DNA of 64,000 nt from Puffinus mauretanicus (taxonomy: Eukaryota; Chordata; Aves; Procellariiformes; Procellariidae): contig JAJKFH010000115.1 of assembly GCA_023333565.1 (NCBI GenBank), forward strand, positions 186,001 through 250,000, read 5' to 3'. A program made the position numbers and the translations under genes. Below the pieces are notes generated by a model that was not told the origin of the DNA, did not search any database, and worked only from the letters and a program-made list of their open reading frames with translations. This document shows positions 1 through 12,800 of this stretch, in pieces. Positions within the stretch are counted from its first letter, which is position 1. Every line of letters begins with the position of its first letter.

Positions 1-3000
1 TGGTTTGGGGTTTTTTTTTTCCCCCCTTCTTGACGCCATTCTCCCACCTCCCAAACCGACGTAACCCTGTTTCACGGGTGGAGGCTGGGGAGGCAGAAGG
101 GGGCCGGGGCTAGCATAGAAATCCCTCATGGCAGGGTATGAGGGCAGGCTGGACCCCGCGCCTCTGGTGGCAGCAGCGACTCCAGACTTAGGTCATTTTC
201 AAATGTCTGGTTCCCTCAAGGTGGGCCGAGGGAGGTGGCAAAGGCTGGGGCTCAGTCAGCCGACCACAAGGTACCGCCTTGTCTGCCCCCGAGCCTTAAG
301 AGTCAGCGCTGGCGCCTTCATACACTACAAGGGCGGCTAAAGCAATAGGTATCACCGCAGTGCTTCAGGAGGGATTGCTTGGTTGATTCCAACCTTGGGA
401 AGTTATCTAAATGCCAGGCATGGTCTAATCTCCCATGTATACACATAGACATGGCTGCTAAAGATGTTACGTGCATCTACCCAATGGCAAAAAGTAATCT
501 GCTTATTTCTATACAGCGCTGTCAGGTTAAAAGCATTTTCTTTGATCTCGCACACAGTCAGACGTCCACAAACAATCTTACTTGATCCTGGCACTGTTCA
601 GGGTAGCGAGCGTCCACAAAGGCATTTTTCACGCACGCTGGCTGCAGGGAGTACACACCACACCGGGACTTCTAAGTTTCCATTTTGATCACATTGCTCA
701 AACATGAGAATGAGTCACCCACCATACTGAAAACCATGACCTTTGTATTTACACCAAAAAAGGAATGATAAGCTTAGGAGAGGGAAAGAAAACTGGAGAG
801 GGGAAAAAAAAAAAAAAAGAACCCAAACCTAAGCATGTCTTTGCTATTTGGAACATAGTCAGCTGCTGTTATTCAGATGAGAGCTAAAGAAGTTGTTGCT
901 GTGATTGTTTTTTTTTAGTGTATCTGCATGAACTCCAAGGGACTCATGTCAGCGGCCCTGCAGTCCCTGCAGCAGGCATAATCTGATCACAATAAAGCAG
1001 GGCAAAGCTTCGTGTGTCCATCCATCCAGTTGCGCGTTTTATTTAGAAATAGACTCTGTCTTTACTTTAGGGCAATCCTGCCCTTCAGCCATCTCCAGCA
1101 AAAAAATTGTGCTGTGAGGGAACAAAATGGTGGCATGGAAGAGTGCTTACTCTCAAAGTAACCGCTCAGCAAAACATGGAGATCCAAAAGCAAACAAGTC
1201 TTCAAGACTTTTAAAAATGGTCAACAGTACAGAATTCTTGAGTCTGTTTTTCCTCATGTTCAGTCTCCTCCTAAAGAAGAACAAAAATACTTAACTAATT
1301 CCTAGTATTTTTTCATCAACAAAGCACCAGCTGCAAAATTTACTACAAGTTAGATAAAAGTACATAGTGTGGTAGACCTGAATGGGACCTGACAAAGAAC
1401 ATGACTTTGAAGAGAACAGACTTCACATGCATCGACATTTAAATACAGCAGGCCGCCCTGACTGACAAAACCTAAGCGTTGAAGTGGGTTTCTTCTTATG
1501 TGCCTCTCTATATCATACTTGGAGCATCCTTTCAGACAAAGGGGACAAAACCCTTGCAATGATGATTTGTGTAAGTGAAGATGATGAACTGGACAGGCTT
1601 CTAATGTATCCACAAAGTGTTGCCCATCCAGCAGACAAGTTGGATCCACAGGGTGAGGATGAAAAGAACAGGGGTTGCAGGAAACATTTATGAGCAGCCT
1701 GCTGAGATGATCATTAGAGCCGCTTGCATCCATCCCATTCTCCGATACATTCAAAGGGTGTTCTCAGAAGGAAATTTGGCTGTGCACCAGCGGGCAGCTG
1801 CATTTTTAAGTGGACAGCCCTGTTAAAGAAACATTTTCTGTGTTATAGCATGAGCTCTACCATCTGTTGTCTAGCTCATTTATCGCCAGCTAAGCTTGCA
1901 AAAAACCCGATGAGGAACTGAAATGATGCAAAAAGCAAATGTCCTTGGGGAAACAGTTTTGTATTTCCCACAGGGAGCAAGAACTGTGCTTTAGAAGCGC
2001 CTACAACACTAAAAGAGAGAGAAATAAATGTTAGAACTGATCAAAACCAAAGAGAATAAAGAAAGAAAGATGCTTCATAAAGGCTAAGTAATTGAGATCT
2101 GTAATGGCAGGACTGCATGCTGAAAAACACCTTCTAAATTCTCATTTAAGGTTCTTCAAATAATTGAGACTTCATTTAAATAGCCTGCCATTAAATCCGG
2201 TGAAGATCAGTAGGAACAGCCTATTAGGGCAGCGGTTTCTGCATTTGAAATGGTTGGTCCTTATGCACTGCCTGCTAATTTGTCTCTTCCGTAGCTGCCT
2301 ATGGCCAATTTCACTTCATTTTGTATACACTGATTTTTTTTTTTTTTTTGAGAGAGACACACAGGGCTGATTTCGTCTGATGGAAACCCTGGATCACTTG
2401 CTGGCTGCTTCTTCCCCTGTGGGAGAGAGGGGACCCAGGTCTCACCGGGTTACACCTGGTGCTGAGCACTGGGCATGGCAAAGCCTCCAGGTTGCTGCTG
2501 CCCACCTTGCCTCCACCAGAGGGGCAGGGGTCCTCTCCAGCAGCAGCAAGTTGCTGTCTTTTCCCCCCATCCCCACAGGGCAGTGAGAAGAGGGAGCACG
2601 GCTCTTTCAGCCTCTCCTCTTTGTACCAGCTCCAGCCCTTGCCTCTCACCCTCCCCTTCCTACAGGTGGGAAATTTGAAGGCCCATCCGCAAGCCTGGAT
2701 AAAGGTAAAGATAAAGCTTTCAGACCTATAACCAGACAAAGGCACAACAGTGGGGAACTCACTGAAACGTCGTTTTTTTCTGTCATTTTAGAAACTGGCT
2801 GAGGAAATAGCTGTATTAGAACAAAAGTGACAGCTCATAAGCTTTTGAGGAAAGACAGAAAAGGTGGAAGAGGAGGAGGAGGGGGTTATGGTCTCTGTAA
2901 AAGAGCGATTTCAGGACATGGGCAAGAAGACAGGTCAGCTGAGTGCTGGGTCAAAATCAGAGGTGTCACCATCAAGGGAATGCTTGTGGCGGGTGTCCTG

Positions 3001-3039
3001 GATGGATGACCTAACAGGCAAAGAGAAACAGATGAAATC
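1..3039. other. Intergenic, no gene recognised
   Basis: Contains homopolymer runs (A near 808-822, T near 2334-2350) and several short ORFs of mixed composition without a known domain. The 134-aa minus-strand ORF at 1350-1754 has cysteines at irregular spacing and no splice context, so it is not called. In human the next gene in this direction is ZCCHC2; no part of it was recognised. Confidence 0.5.
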
Positions 3040-3745
3040 TTCTTCAGACCACTTGAAGACTGACAATAGCAGCCTTGGCTGCAGTGATAAGATCGTAGAG
3101 TTTAACATCCTAAGGGGTGTGAAGAAAGTAAGTAGCAGAATAAAGCCCTAGAACTTCGTAAGAGCAGATTTTAACTTGCTCAGGGAGCTGTTAGGAGGTA
3201 CCCCAGAAGACTGCCTTGGAAGCCAAAGGTGTTCAGGAGTATTGGGAGACTTTCAGAGACAGCCTTCTCCAAGCACAAAAGCAGTCCACCCACCTAAACA
3301 GGAAAAGGAGCTGGCACAGCAAGAAACCAGCCTGGTTAAACAGTGAGCTACTGAGAGAACTGAGATGCAAAAAAGGAACATGAGAGAGATGGAAAAGGGA
3401 ACAGGCTTCCGAAGGAGAATATAGAAATACCGCTTGGGCACGCAGAGATCCAGAGAGGAAGGCTAAAGCCCAGCTGGAGCCCAAACTGGTAACAGATGTC
3501 AAGAGATGTCAAGAGTAGCAAGAAAGTACTAACATACTGTATGTAGAAGGACAAAGAAAAGGTAGGTCCGCTGCTGAGTGGGGTTGGCAAGTTAGTTACA
3601 AATGACAGAGGGAAACCTGAAGATTTTCCTTCATGCCTTTTTTGCCTTGATCTTCATGAGTAAGGTCAGCCTCCCAAGTGTCTATGGAAGCAATGACAAA
3701 GCAAACAATGAACTGCTGAACAGTGGGAGAGGGTTGAGTTAGCTG
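3040..3745 (+). mobile_element. Degraded CR1 LINE fragment (ORF2 linker region)
   Basis: The broken translation shows CR1 ORF2 landmarks in order: KIVEFNILRGVK near 3090, a PAWLNSELLRELRCKKG-like block near 3330, a YRNTAWACRDPERKAKAQLE-like block near 3420-3480, and AFFALIFMSK near 3640. Frameshifts and stops interrupt it. It is an old, dead copy that meets an inverted CR1 piece near 3745. Confidence 0.8.
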
Positions 3746-4132
3746 AGGTAGGTGTTGGCTTCTCCCAGTTGCCTTCTCCTTCATGCCTGGAAATAGCTTC
3801 CATGAGGACCCATTCCATAACTCTTCAAGGGACTCAAGTGAGGCTGACTCATCTGTAATTTCCCAAATCTTCCTCTTTGCCCTTTTTGTAGATGGGTGTA
3901 ATATTTGCCCTTTTCCAGTCAGCTGGGACTTCCCTTGAACTCCGTGACCTGCCAAAGATGTTAAAGTGTGGCTTTGCAGTGATGTTGGCCAACCTTCTCG
4001 GCAGCCTCGATGCATTCTGCCAAGTCCCATTGACTTGTGTATGTCCAGCTTGTACAGGTGGTCCCCAACACTCCTGAGCTCCTTGCCCTCCTTGGGAACC
4101 TTTCTAATGGTTTCATGGGAAATCAGCAGCAA
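3746..4132 (-). mobile_element. Degraded CR1 LINE fragment, inverted (start of reverse transcriptase)
   Basis: On the minus strand it reads VGDHLYKLDIHKSMGLGRMH, the segment before the CR1 reverse transcriptase core. It continues through frameshifts to a SQLTGKGQIL-like block (family DWKKANITP) and MEAISRHEGEG-like sequence. It covers the part of ORF2 that would come next after the plus-strand fragment next to it. Confidence 0.78.
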
Positions 4133-6739
4133 TTTTGTGTATGATCATCTGCATATAATGTATAGAAATCTGAGACTGCCACTAGAAACATGATGCGACA
4201 GACCTGTCAACTTTAATGCAAGCAAAAGCCAGTGCAACGCCCAAAGATCAATCAAGTGGTCAGGCATACTAAGGAATGAGCCAGAAGGGCTGTGGTGACT
4301 CTTGGCCAAAACAAAGAAACCATAAGCCAGCTAGCCAAAAGAAGAAGAAGAAAAATAGCAGTGTTAAAACGCATAGTCATCTACCGCAACGTGGTTCCTT
4401 AATGTTATGCTGTCGTTGCCTTGTTCATAAGGCAGAGAAAATTGTAATAATGTATTTTTCCCTATGTTCATGCCTAATAAATATTTAACAATGCGACAAG
4501 AGTGCTGGAGGGCCTGAAGGCAAGACAGGAGGGCTAGCAAGCCTTGCTGCAGAGACAACACTATCACTTGGCGGCCACAACCAGCTTTGACACCTTGCAG
4601 AAGGCAAAACCGGGCAACCAGGCTTACTGAAGTGAGAGTAATGGGAAATGCAGGTATCTGCTAGGGTCTGTCAAGGTGGGGATCCTCCTGGGGACCCCCT
4701 AGGGTACAAACACTGGATGACAGCAGAGGCCTTTGAAGGTACGTGCAAAAACTGCACATTGCCCATCAAGGAGTGCAGCCTCGATTGCTGGGTAGAATGG
4801 GTTTGAAGGCATAACAAAGACTGAAAATAACATATATTCAGCCCAAGTAAATAATCCCATACATGGTGAAAGTGGGAAGGAAATAAGAAGGTATAAAAAC
4901 CCCTACAAGAACAGGAAAAAAGGAAGAAGCGAGAAGAGTTTCTCCTGCACCATCTCCTCAAGTAAGGATATCATGTGCGATCAGCAACACCACTTAAACA
5001 ACAGCAGTTCCTCCTCTGGATTTGCAGGGAGGAATGCTGCTTTTTGATTTGCCCTTACATCATCTTGCTAACGTGGACTCAGCAATCATACATAAAGTCA
5101 TACCTTTTACCATGGAATTGGGTTAGATAAACTGGGATGTTAAGGAGCTGTTCGTATGTGTTTTGTTTTCTGCTTCAACCTTCTCACTCAACAAGGTGAT
5201 TGATACTGCAACACAAAGGCAGAGTAAACTCCTATGGCAGAGCTCTGTGAAAAATAATTTATTGTACAGAAACAATTCACTCTTCATTCTGGAAATTAGG
5301 ACAGCACCAGGCAAGAGGAAGAGAGGAAAAACACATTTCACGACAATCTTTTGGTCTGAAATGGGACTCGTTCCCATCAGCACCTGAGATCGTACGCCCC
5401 TTGCTTCAGCAGTGACCGACTGCCACAAGATTACCAGTGTGATTTTTCCAGAGATACCACTGCAACTCAGCCAAGGTGAATGTGAATCGTTGGCATTTAG
5501 CATCTTGGGGGGCAGGGGGTGGGAATCCTCACAGGCCAAATGCTGCCAGGCAGAGCTCTGTGGTGCCCGCAACTCCAAGCGGGTGCTGCAAAACAGCACC
5601 CTGGGCAGGCTGTGGGGACGTTGCTCTAGCATGTGCCTTTCGGGTCAAAAGTATCCCTGATAGACTGAAAAGGGCAACAGCCATTTGGAAGGAGGTTTGG
5701 AAAACTAGCTTATGAGGTTTGGAGTGGTTCAGCATTCCTTGCAAGAAACCTCAGACGGCTTGGTCAAATACACTTCAATTTTCCAGTGACTATTATTAAG
5801 CGTCTATTAATAATATATATTGCATACTCCAGAAATAACTTTTCCACATGAAGAATTTGCAGCCATTTTATCATGTCCAGTATCATGTGCTGGCAGAAGT
5901 GAATTCTCCAATCGTTGTAGATGGCTTTTAAGGGTGGCAGTGAGGGGGCACTACTGCCTAATTTGAATGAAGGCATCTGATAAAACTATAGCTCTACTAA
6001 ATACCTGATTAGCACAAAGACATCCTTCAGCAGGGTTCTGTTTTATAATAGACATAGGGGTGTATTTGCTCAGATACCATCAAGATGATAAAAGGAAGGA
6101 AACCTGAATGGACAAGTAGAAATTACGACATCTTAGTGATGCTACTCCCAGGTATGCTGTAAGCCTTGCAGAGTGATTTCCAATCTCTGTGTGAACATGT
6201 AGCAAAGTACACAGATTAACAGCAGTTACTGTCTATACTGATCTTTAATGCCATATTGTTTTCCACGGGGATAAGAAGGGCTGCTTGAGCAAAGGACTGC
6301 TCCTCATTTTCCCTTGGTTATATGCAGAATTACTGCTGCCCTTCCAGGCCTGAAGTGGCTGCGTTTCAAGAGCACCTAGTATATTCACTGTGGATAATGC
6401 ATGTTATGACTTCTCAGACTGAAAGACTTGTAAAAGCACATGCTGTGCAAGAGGAGACAGACTTCAGGAATGAGTTGGAATGAGTGCCCAGTTCTCAGCA
6501 GTAAAGCTGACCTACGAGAGCTCCTGTTCAGTTCCACGCGTGTGAGTGGATGTGCTTGTGCATTATTGCGGCACATACCGGGGAAGGGAAGCACTTTTTG
6601 TTAATTCTACATACAAAAAATGTTACAAAAGCCTAACCAGGAATGGTTTTATACTCCCATTTGATTTTCTTTGTCAAAATGAGCATGGACATATAATAAT
6701 GTATTTGATTCTCTTCATTAATTTGTATAAAATCTTCAC
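4133..6739. other. Intergenic; possible old LTR at about 4.2-5.1 kb
   Basis: No gene recognised. Around 4890 there is a TATAAAA box followed by a purine-rich stretch, and the surrounding 4.5-5.0 kb has the feel of an old retroviral LTR, but no TG/CA ends or target duplication could be fixed. The remainder to 6.7 kb shows nothing I can name. Confidence 0.3.
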
Positions 6740-9510
6740 GTAAGTAGATCTTTTAAGATTTTTATTATCATTAATTATGTGTATTACAATAGCAGCCAGA
6801 AGCCTCCAAAATAGTGCCCGATGCATAGGGCCCTGTTGTACAAACAGATGTTAAAAAACAGCCCCACCTCCAAACTGACGACAAATGAAATCATGAGGAT
6901 AAAGAAGTCCCTTTGGGGTCCATGTCTAAGCAGCCAGGCAGAGACCCAGGGAACATGCAGCATGCTGAGTGTGATATGGTTTCTTCACTTTTGGGTAGAC
7001 TCTGGAGGAAGAAAAAGAATTGGATCTGTTGGCGCATCACATTTCCCATGAGGGAGTGACCACAGTGCTAAGATCATTATGACCCATGTCTTCACGCTTG
7101 CTGATGATCCTAGTTTCAATCCTTGCTCAGCAGGATCCTGTGATTCAGTGAGTGAAAAACGTGTCCTCACTGAGTACACGTAGTAAACTTCCCATTGTCT
7201 TCTCTGAAATCAGGATTTTGAACCTGCTCTCTGGTGGCAGATACAAACCACAGGAAGAAAGAAGCTGCAGAGGGAGAAGAAGGAGGAGACAGACCTGCAG
7301 ACAGGTAGTTTATGCAGAGCGGAAAACAGGAATTCAGTCCCTCCTGCCCTGCAGGTGGGGCTGGTTGAATGCTTTCTAGGAAAATATGACTCAAAAAATG
7401 AAGATGAAGTGGGAAAATATCTGTACCATCTTGCATGAACGTGATGGTGACTCTGTTTCCTTGTCCCTATTGCACCAATGCCTTGGGGATACAGAATTAG
7501 GCCAGAAGAGGCTACAAAGAGGTTGTTAAAGGATCCAGCAGGAAAGACAAAAGAATACCATGGATAAGAGCGAGCCTCAGTTACACACATTCAAAGAAGC
7601 AGAGGTAGCTTGGGCCATCACTGAATGGGACGACCTACCTGCCTGGCCAAGTCTAGGCTAGGATGGTCTAGTTTTCTGAAGGCCATGCAGAGGTGAAAGG
7701 GAAACTGGTTGTTCATGCGCCATTTTTGCCAGCCACCCAAAAGAGACTGTTGCATGTCTGTGCTGAACTTTATATGCCAGAAATATAAATAATGCAGAAT
7801 TGTTCTCCTGAGATGTGAAGGTGGCTAAGCCCATCCTTTTGTTTTATGGATGAGAAGCTCATCATGACACAGTGGTCACTTTGTCAGCTTTATAGGTGCT
7901 CTTCACCCGCAGAGCAGTACTTTTGCAAATAGATCAGCTACGCAGTGAACCCCTCAGCTTTAAAAACCTCCCCGGAGAAGAGCCCTCCTTACCAGAGATC
8001 TTTTCCGTCAGGGCAGATGAGATCACACTAGATAAGAGATCCCTTTGCAATCTGACAGGAAACACAGCACTGACCTTCCTGAAGGCTCAGACTGAAGATA
8101 GCCTCCTGCAGCACTCACATGTGCAGGAGAATGTCAGAAAATTACCCCTTGTCAGGAAATCATTAAAAATGTTATCTTTTCCTTGAGTCTCTGTTCCCTT
8201 CACCTCTCTCTCCACAGTGGCTGCTGGAGGAGGCTGCAGGATATAGGACCTGAACCAAAGCCAACTGAGTAGCTGAGATTCCCTTCTAACTACAACTGCT
8301 ATTATTCTTTAAATCCAACCCTTTGGTCCCATTGTTTATCAGCTCTCAGCGTGACAGTGGCTACACTGATTTCAGCTCAGACAGGCCGAGCTCTGGAAAT
8401 AGCTTCGTGCTCCCCAAGTAAAGGTCTGCTTACTAATGAAAATATCAGAGGGAATGACAAAATTGTTTGGGCAGATGAAGGAACACGTGTTTGACCCTGA
8501 CCAAATTCTCCATCTCTGGGTAATCCCTCCCTCTCCTGTCACTCAGGAAATGTCCACAGCTGGTTATCGTAGACCCTTCCTCCACCTGCTAGCAGCTCTG
8601 GGTCTTAAACTTCAGTGACATTATTCATGCAGCAGCGTGCTGGGCACACGTCACTCATCTTCAGGGGTTTGAATTCCTCTGGTGAGATGCAGTAAGGCAG
8701 AGGTGAATCATGGTCCAAAACTATAAATGCTCTTTGCTCAGGATTAATCTGATATGCTTGTAAGGATATCAGCTCCATTTCGCCTGTTGTCGCGCACTTG
8801 GGGGAGCGTTACACCTATTCATACCCACAAGTTAGTAAGGGACAGACCAGGATCTTGGCTCTGGCGCTGGTTTGAGACTGGAGCATCTGCTCCCTTGGGG
8901 AAAGATGGGAAGGGCTGACGCCACCTGCCCGATCCCCATGGGGAGGCGAAGGTCGGCAGCAGCTCTAGGCTCAGCGGCAGACGTGGCCGCCACTTTCTTC
9001 CACCACCAGAGGCATGAAGGAGGCCCAAGACCCAGCAAAATGGGTGCAGCTTAGTTGCAAAAAGAAAACCCCAAGGCAGAGCTCAAGGGCCCCTTTCAGT
9101 GCGGTCCTCCGCCATGTTGTCCCCTCTCCGGGAGCGCCCCGCACACCCGGCCAGCAACGCTGCTCTCCACCTCGCGAAGTCCCTGGCCCAAAAGATCTCC
9201 TCAACTCTCCTTTGCCGCTTGCTGGGCAGAGGTGCCAGGGAGCGGGGGGGCAGATGGGGAGCCCACTGCCCCGCGAGGGAGAGGAGCGAGCCCTGCCACT
9301 GCTTCTGCAATGGGGGCAGCACGCCCGGCTTCACGCGTGCGCCTGTCCCCATAGGTAGCCTCCTCAGCAAGAGCACCACCACCACCACCCGCACGTGCAC
9401 CACAAGGGTCCTTTCCAGCTGTAAAATTTCCCGGGAGACGCCAGCAGTAGCAACAGTCTCCGAATCTGTCGCAACACCTGGGATTTCAGCAGCAAGGACA
9501 CCGGCTCGCC
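6740..9510 (-). other. TNFRSF11A: Candidate TNFRSF11A 3' untranslated region
   Basis: Lies directly after the RANK stop codon and shows no convincing coding exon. Reading the minus strand, the first canonical AATAAA I noticed is at 6766-6761 (TTTATT on the plus strand), which would give a UTR of about 2.8 kb. Human RANK mRNA also has a long 3' UTR, as I recall. A non-canonical signal nearer the stop would shorten it. The boundary is inferred, not shown. Confidence 0.35.
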
Positions 9511-9890
9511 TCAGTTCAACACTTTCTCCGAGAAGTGTCCCAGCTTCCCCTCCTCCTGCACAGGCTGCGAGGCCTGGCCTCCGTGGGACGGGTCCCGCTC
9601 CTGGGCCAGGGGTCCGGTGGTCCATCGCGGCCCCCTGCTCCCCACCGCCGGGCAGGCGCCCTGCAGCTCGGCACACTTCTCCTTGTAGTGCTGGGCGTTG
9701 CCGGCAAAAGTCTCGCAGCGGCTGAGGTTTTCCTCCTGCACAGGGCTGCCCACGTTCTCCTCGCTCGGCCCCGAGGCCGTTGCCCCCTCCTGGGAGTTTT
9801 GGCTAAGGTAGACAACAATGATGTCGCCCTTGAAATTCATTACTTGTCCACTTGAGATAAAGGTGGAGTTACTGTTTCCAGTCACATTTC
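9511..9890 (-). CDS. TNFRSF11A: RANK coding exon 10: C-terminal tail with TRAF6 sites and stop
   Basis: Residues 536-661 plus stop. It begins [15 protein letters not shown], followed by the conserved GDIIVVY block whose IVVY motif is implicated in osteoclast commitment. It has PVQEEN (585-590) and PVQEEG (645-650), matching the two distal TRAF6 sites of human RANK (PVQEET, PVQEQG). The acceptor is CCCCAG. The C-terminus extends about ten residues past the last site, farther than in human. The local GC content is high, which creates long spurious ORFs on both strands. Confidence 0.95.
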
Positions 9891-12800
9891 CTGGGGAAGG
9901 AGGGGGGAGAAAAGAAGACACACGTGATTAATATTTTCCCCTCACGAGATGGACGCTTCGCACAGGGAGCTTAATCCTCTGTGATGGCTTTACTCTTGTT
10001 CCATTATTTTTTCCCCGTGACATGAGGATGCTTTTATAATCAATGCCTTCCACTGGACCTTTTCATTATTTCCATTTTTGCCTCCTCAGGACGAAGCCTG
10101 TCATCCACAGGGAGCCTGTCTGGAAGGCTTGGAAACATTTTCTCTTTCAATAATGCTCTGGGAAGCAAGAGAGAACGTGACCATCTCATGCTCCCCATGC
10201 TGCCTGATGCACAAGCTGTGTCCAAACTGCCTCTGCATGCAGTTTGTGAGGAAATGGTCATTATTTCTAATTATGAGATTTTTTTTTTTTAGAAACCCAG
10301 GGATTACATTGGGGTTTTTTCCCCCTTTGGTAAACAAGCAATCCTACTGTGTGGGCTAGGTAGCAGGCTTACTGATTAAATACTGGAAGACTTAATGTCA
10401 GACCATACAGTCACACAGTGTCCAAATGACACGGTGCTTATATGATTATTTTCTATTGTCCTGATCCTCCATGTAGGTACACTCTGGTACTCACCTTGCA
10501 CTCTCATGGATTTACCTGGATATACGCTGAGTCCAGTGAAGAGACATAGTCTATATTAGCGCAACCTAACAGAGTTACGGTTTCAGTCGGTCTGCCTGCG
10601 GTTAGAGATTTTTCAGTATAAATTCAATCTTTCTGCCGTTCAAGGACTGGGTCGCTGACTCAAGTGACAGCAGGACCAGCCTCTGGGAATTAATAAACTT
10701 CTCTCAGAGCAGAAAGAAGATAACAGAGAGCAAACTTTCAACAACAAAATAACAAACTTGTTAAAGTTTGAAAATTAAACAAACTGAAGCGACCAAGTAA
10801 AAAAAAAAAAGTAAAACTTCCTAGCCTATGAACAGTCTTCCTAAGAAATGTTTTCCTGCTGTGCTTCACTTAATCATTACTTGCGGACTGATCTGACACC
10901 TTTTAAACGTTTTGTGCCTTTCCTCATTACGTTCCTCAGCACTTGAGATGTTCCCATTTTCATTGCAGCTAAGCATGGCCCAGCCCAGAGAAATGCTGTT
11001 TTTCTAGTGGCCACGGGTGATGTTTGCACATCAGCAATGGACACTGGGCTCTGGCTGTGCCGAGTTCGGACCTGTGCCTGCTCATAACCGAGTCTGGGTA
11101 GCACTCGAGCATCTCTCTAGTAGTCCCCCTCAAGCAATGCGATTTATTTTAGCTAAACCACTGCATTGCTAGCTCTTTGCTTTCTTTCCAAGTGTTGTTG
11201 ATTAACATGAGGTGTCAATAAGAGTTTTCTCTGCAGGAGTTTTTTCCCTGCCGGTTGCTTCCCCTGTGTTTGATTCCATTCGGCTGTTTGCCATCAACAC
11301 AATTGTCAGGCATAATGGGAGTACAAAAATAACAGTTTGCCTTTATACAGATTGCCTGTCACTCGCAAAAAGTACTGTGGAAAAGTTTACCAGTGCTCAG
11401 CATGAGATCAAGAATTTAGAAATATATGTGATGGGGGTGGGGTGGGGTGGGGGGGGAAGCAGACTAACACATTTATAATGTTTAGTTGAATGTGGCTGGC
11501 AAATCTTCACTGCTTTCTGAAGACACCGTGCTGAAACAAAAGGATATTTGAGGCCCAAAAGCACATAAAATGGACACAAGATCTTCCTGGACTGCACTAA
11601 GAGATGTGCTTCCAACCTAAAAAGTATAAGCAACACCTTCAGAGGATAAGTGAAGGCATCATTCTCTGTAACGTTTCAGCTTTTTGATCTCTTCAGACTA
11701 CCTGATGGTATTAATTACAACAGATTAATTTTTGTGGTAATTATTCACTAAGAACTGGAACAACGCAGGTGATTAATTTTCTCTGAGCCATCTAATGGGC
11801 TCTAGGTGGTAAGAACTGTTTGTTGCTGCCGAAGTGGGCTGGTTTGGGATCTGGAAGTGAAAGGCTCTGCAAAACCATTCCTAATCGTGAGTCATCTAAG
11901 TCTTCCTGCACTCATGCTTTATGCTGTAGCCCTACACATGACTTGAGGTGGTCATGAACCGACCCTTCATGTTCTGACTGCCTCCAGGCTTGGGGGGTTT
12001 GAAAGAGTACTTGAAGGCTTACCTCCATCTCTGGTGGTGACCCCTGTTAAGTGGCACCTGTCCAGAGGTTTACTTTGGTCCTCTAGGGACCACAGGAGGG
12101 ACAGAGTTTGCAATTTCTATTGTCATTTTGAGTGTTAGGGAACTAAACCCAAAACTTCATGGAATTACCCATGGCCTTTTTCTTCCCATTTTTTCATCCA
12201 CCCTCTTTTGTACCGTTCTGTCTTAGCATGACTGTGTGCGAAGCTTTGAGAAGCTTTACAGAAAATTATTTTGCATGCACATTTATTCCATCTGGGCGTT
12301 TCACAAGGCCCAGCAAAACGACCGATGCCGTTGCAGCTCCATGTGCAGCCCCAGCGCGTCCGGGGTGCTTCAGTGTGGAAGCTATGGCTAAGCCCTGTCT
12401 CACTCCTCGTGCAACCAGGTGTCGCCCGCAGGGCATGGCCATTCTGCGGACAGAAAAAAACCTCTGCCAGCAAGCCACATTACCTACAGATTAACTAACG
12501 CACACTCTCATACTGCCCACAGCTCAGTCAGTACCTGCTGGAAGTCCTGCCTAAAAAATGGCAAATTGGGAACGCTGTATCTGTGCTCAGGTTTCACCAG
12601 ATGGCACTATAGCATGTACATACCAGAAGGCACAGACGCAATTGAAATCCCATATAAAGAATTGTGCTGCAGATCTAAGATGGCACTTTCTAGCATGTCG
12701 CTTAAATCCAAGCTCTCCTGATTGCCCTATTGTTCCTTAATATTTTCTCTTCCTCTTTGTATCAGATTTAGAAAGAAAAGCAGTATTTCTGCAGTGCCAA

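Noticed and set aside
1350..1754. 134-aa minus-strand ORF with several cysteines and histidines
   Set aside because: Spacing does not fit a zinc finger, no homolog was recognised and no splice context supports it.
9083..9855. Overlapping long ORFs on both strands around the RANK last exon (208 aa plus, 197 aa and 106 aa others)
   Set aside because: Only the minus frame of 9511-9890 matches RANK. The rest are open because of high GC and have no domain.
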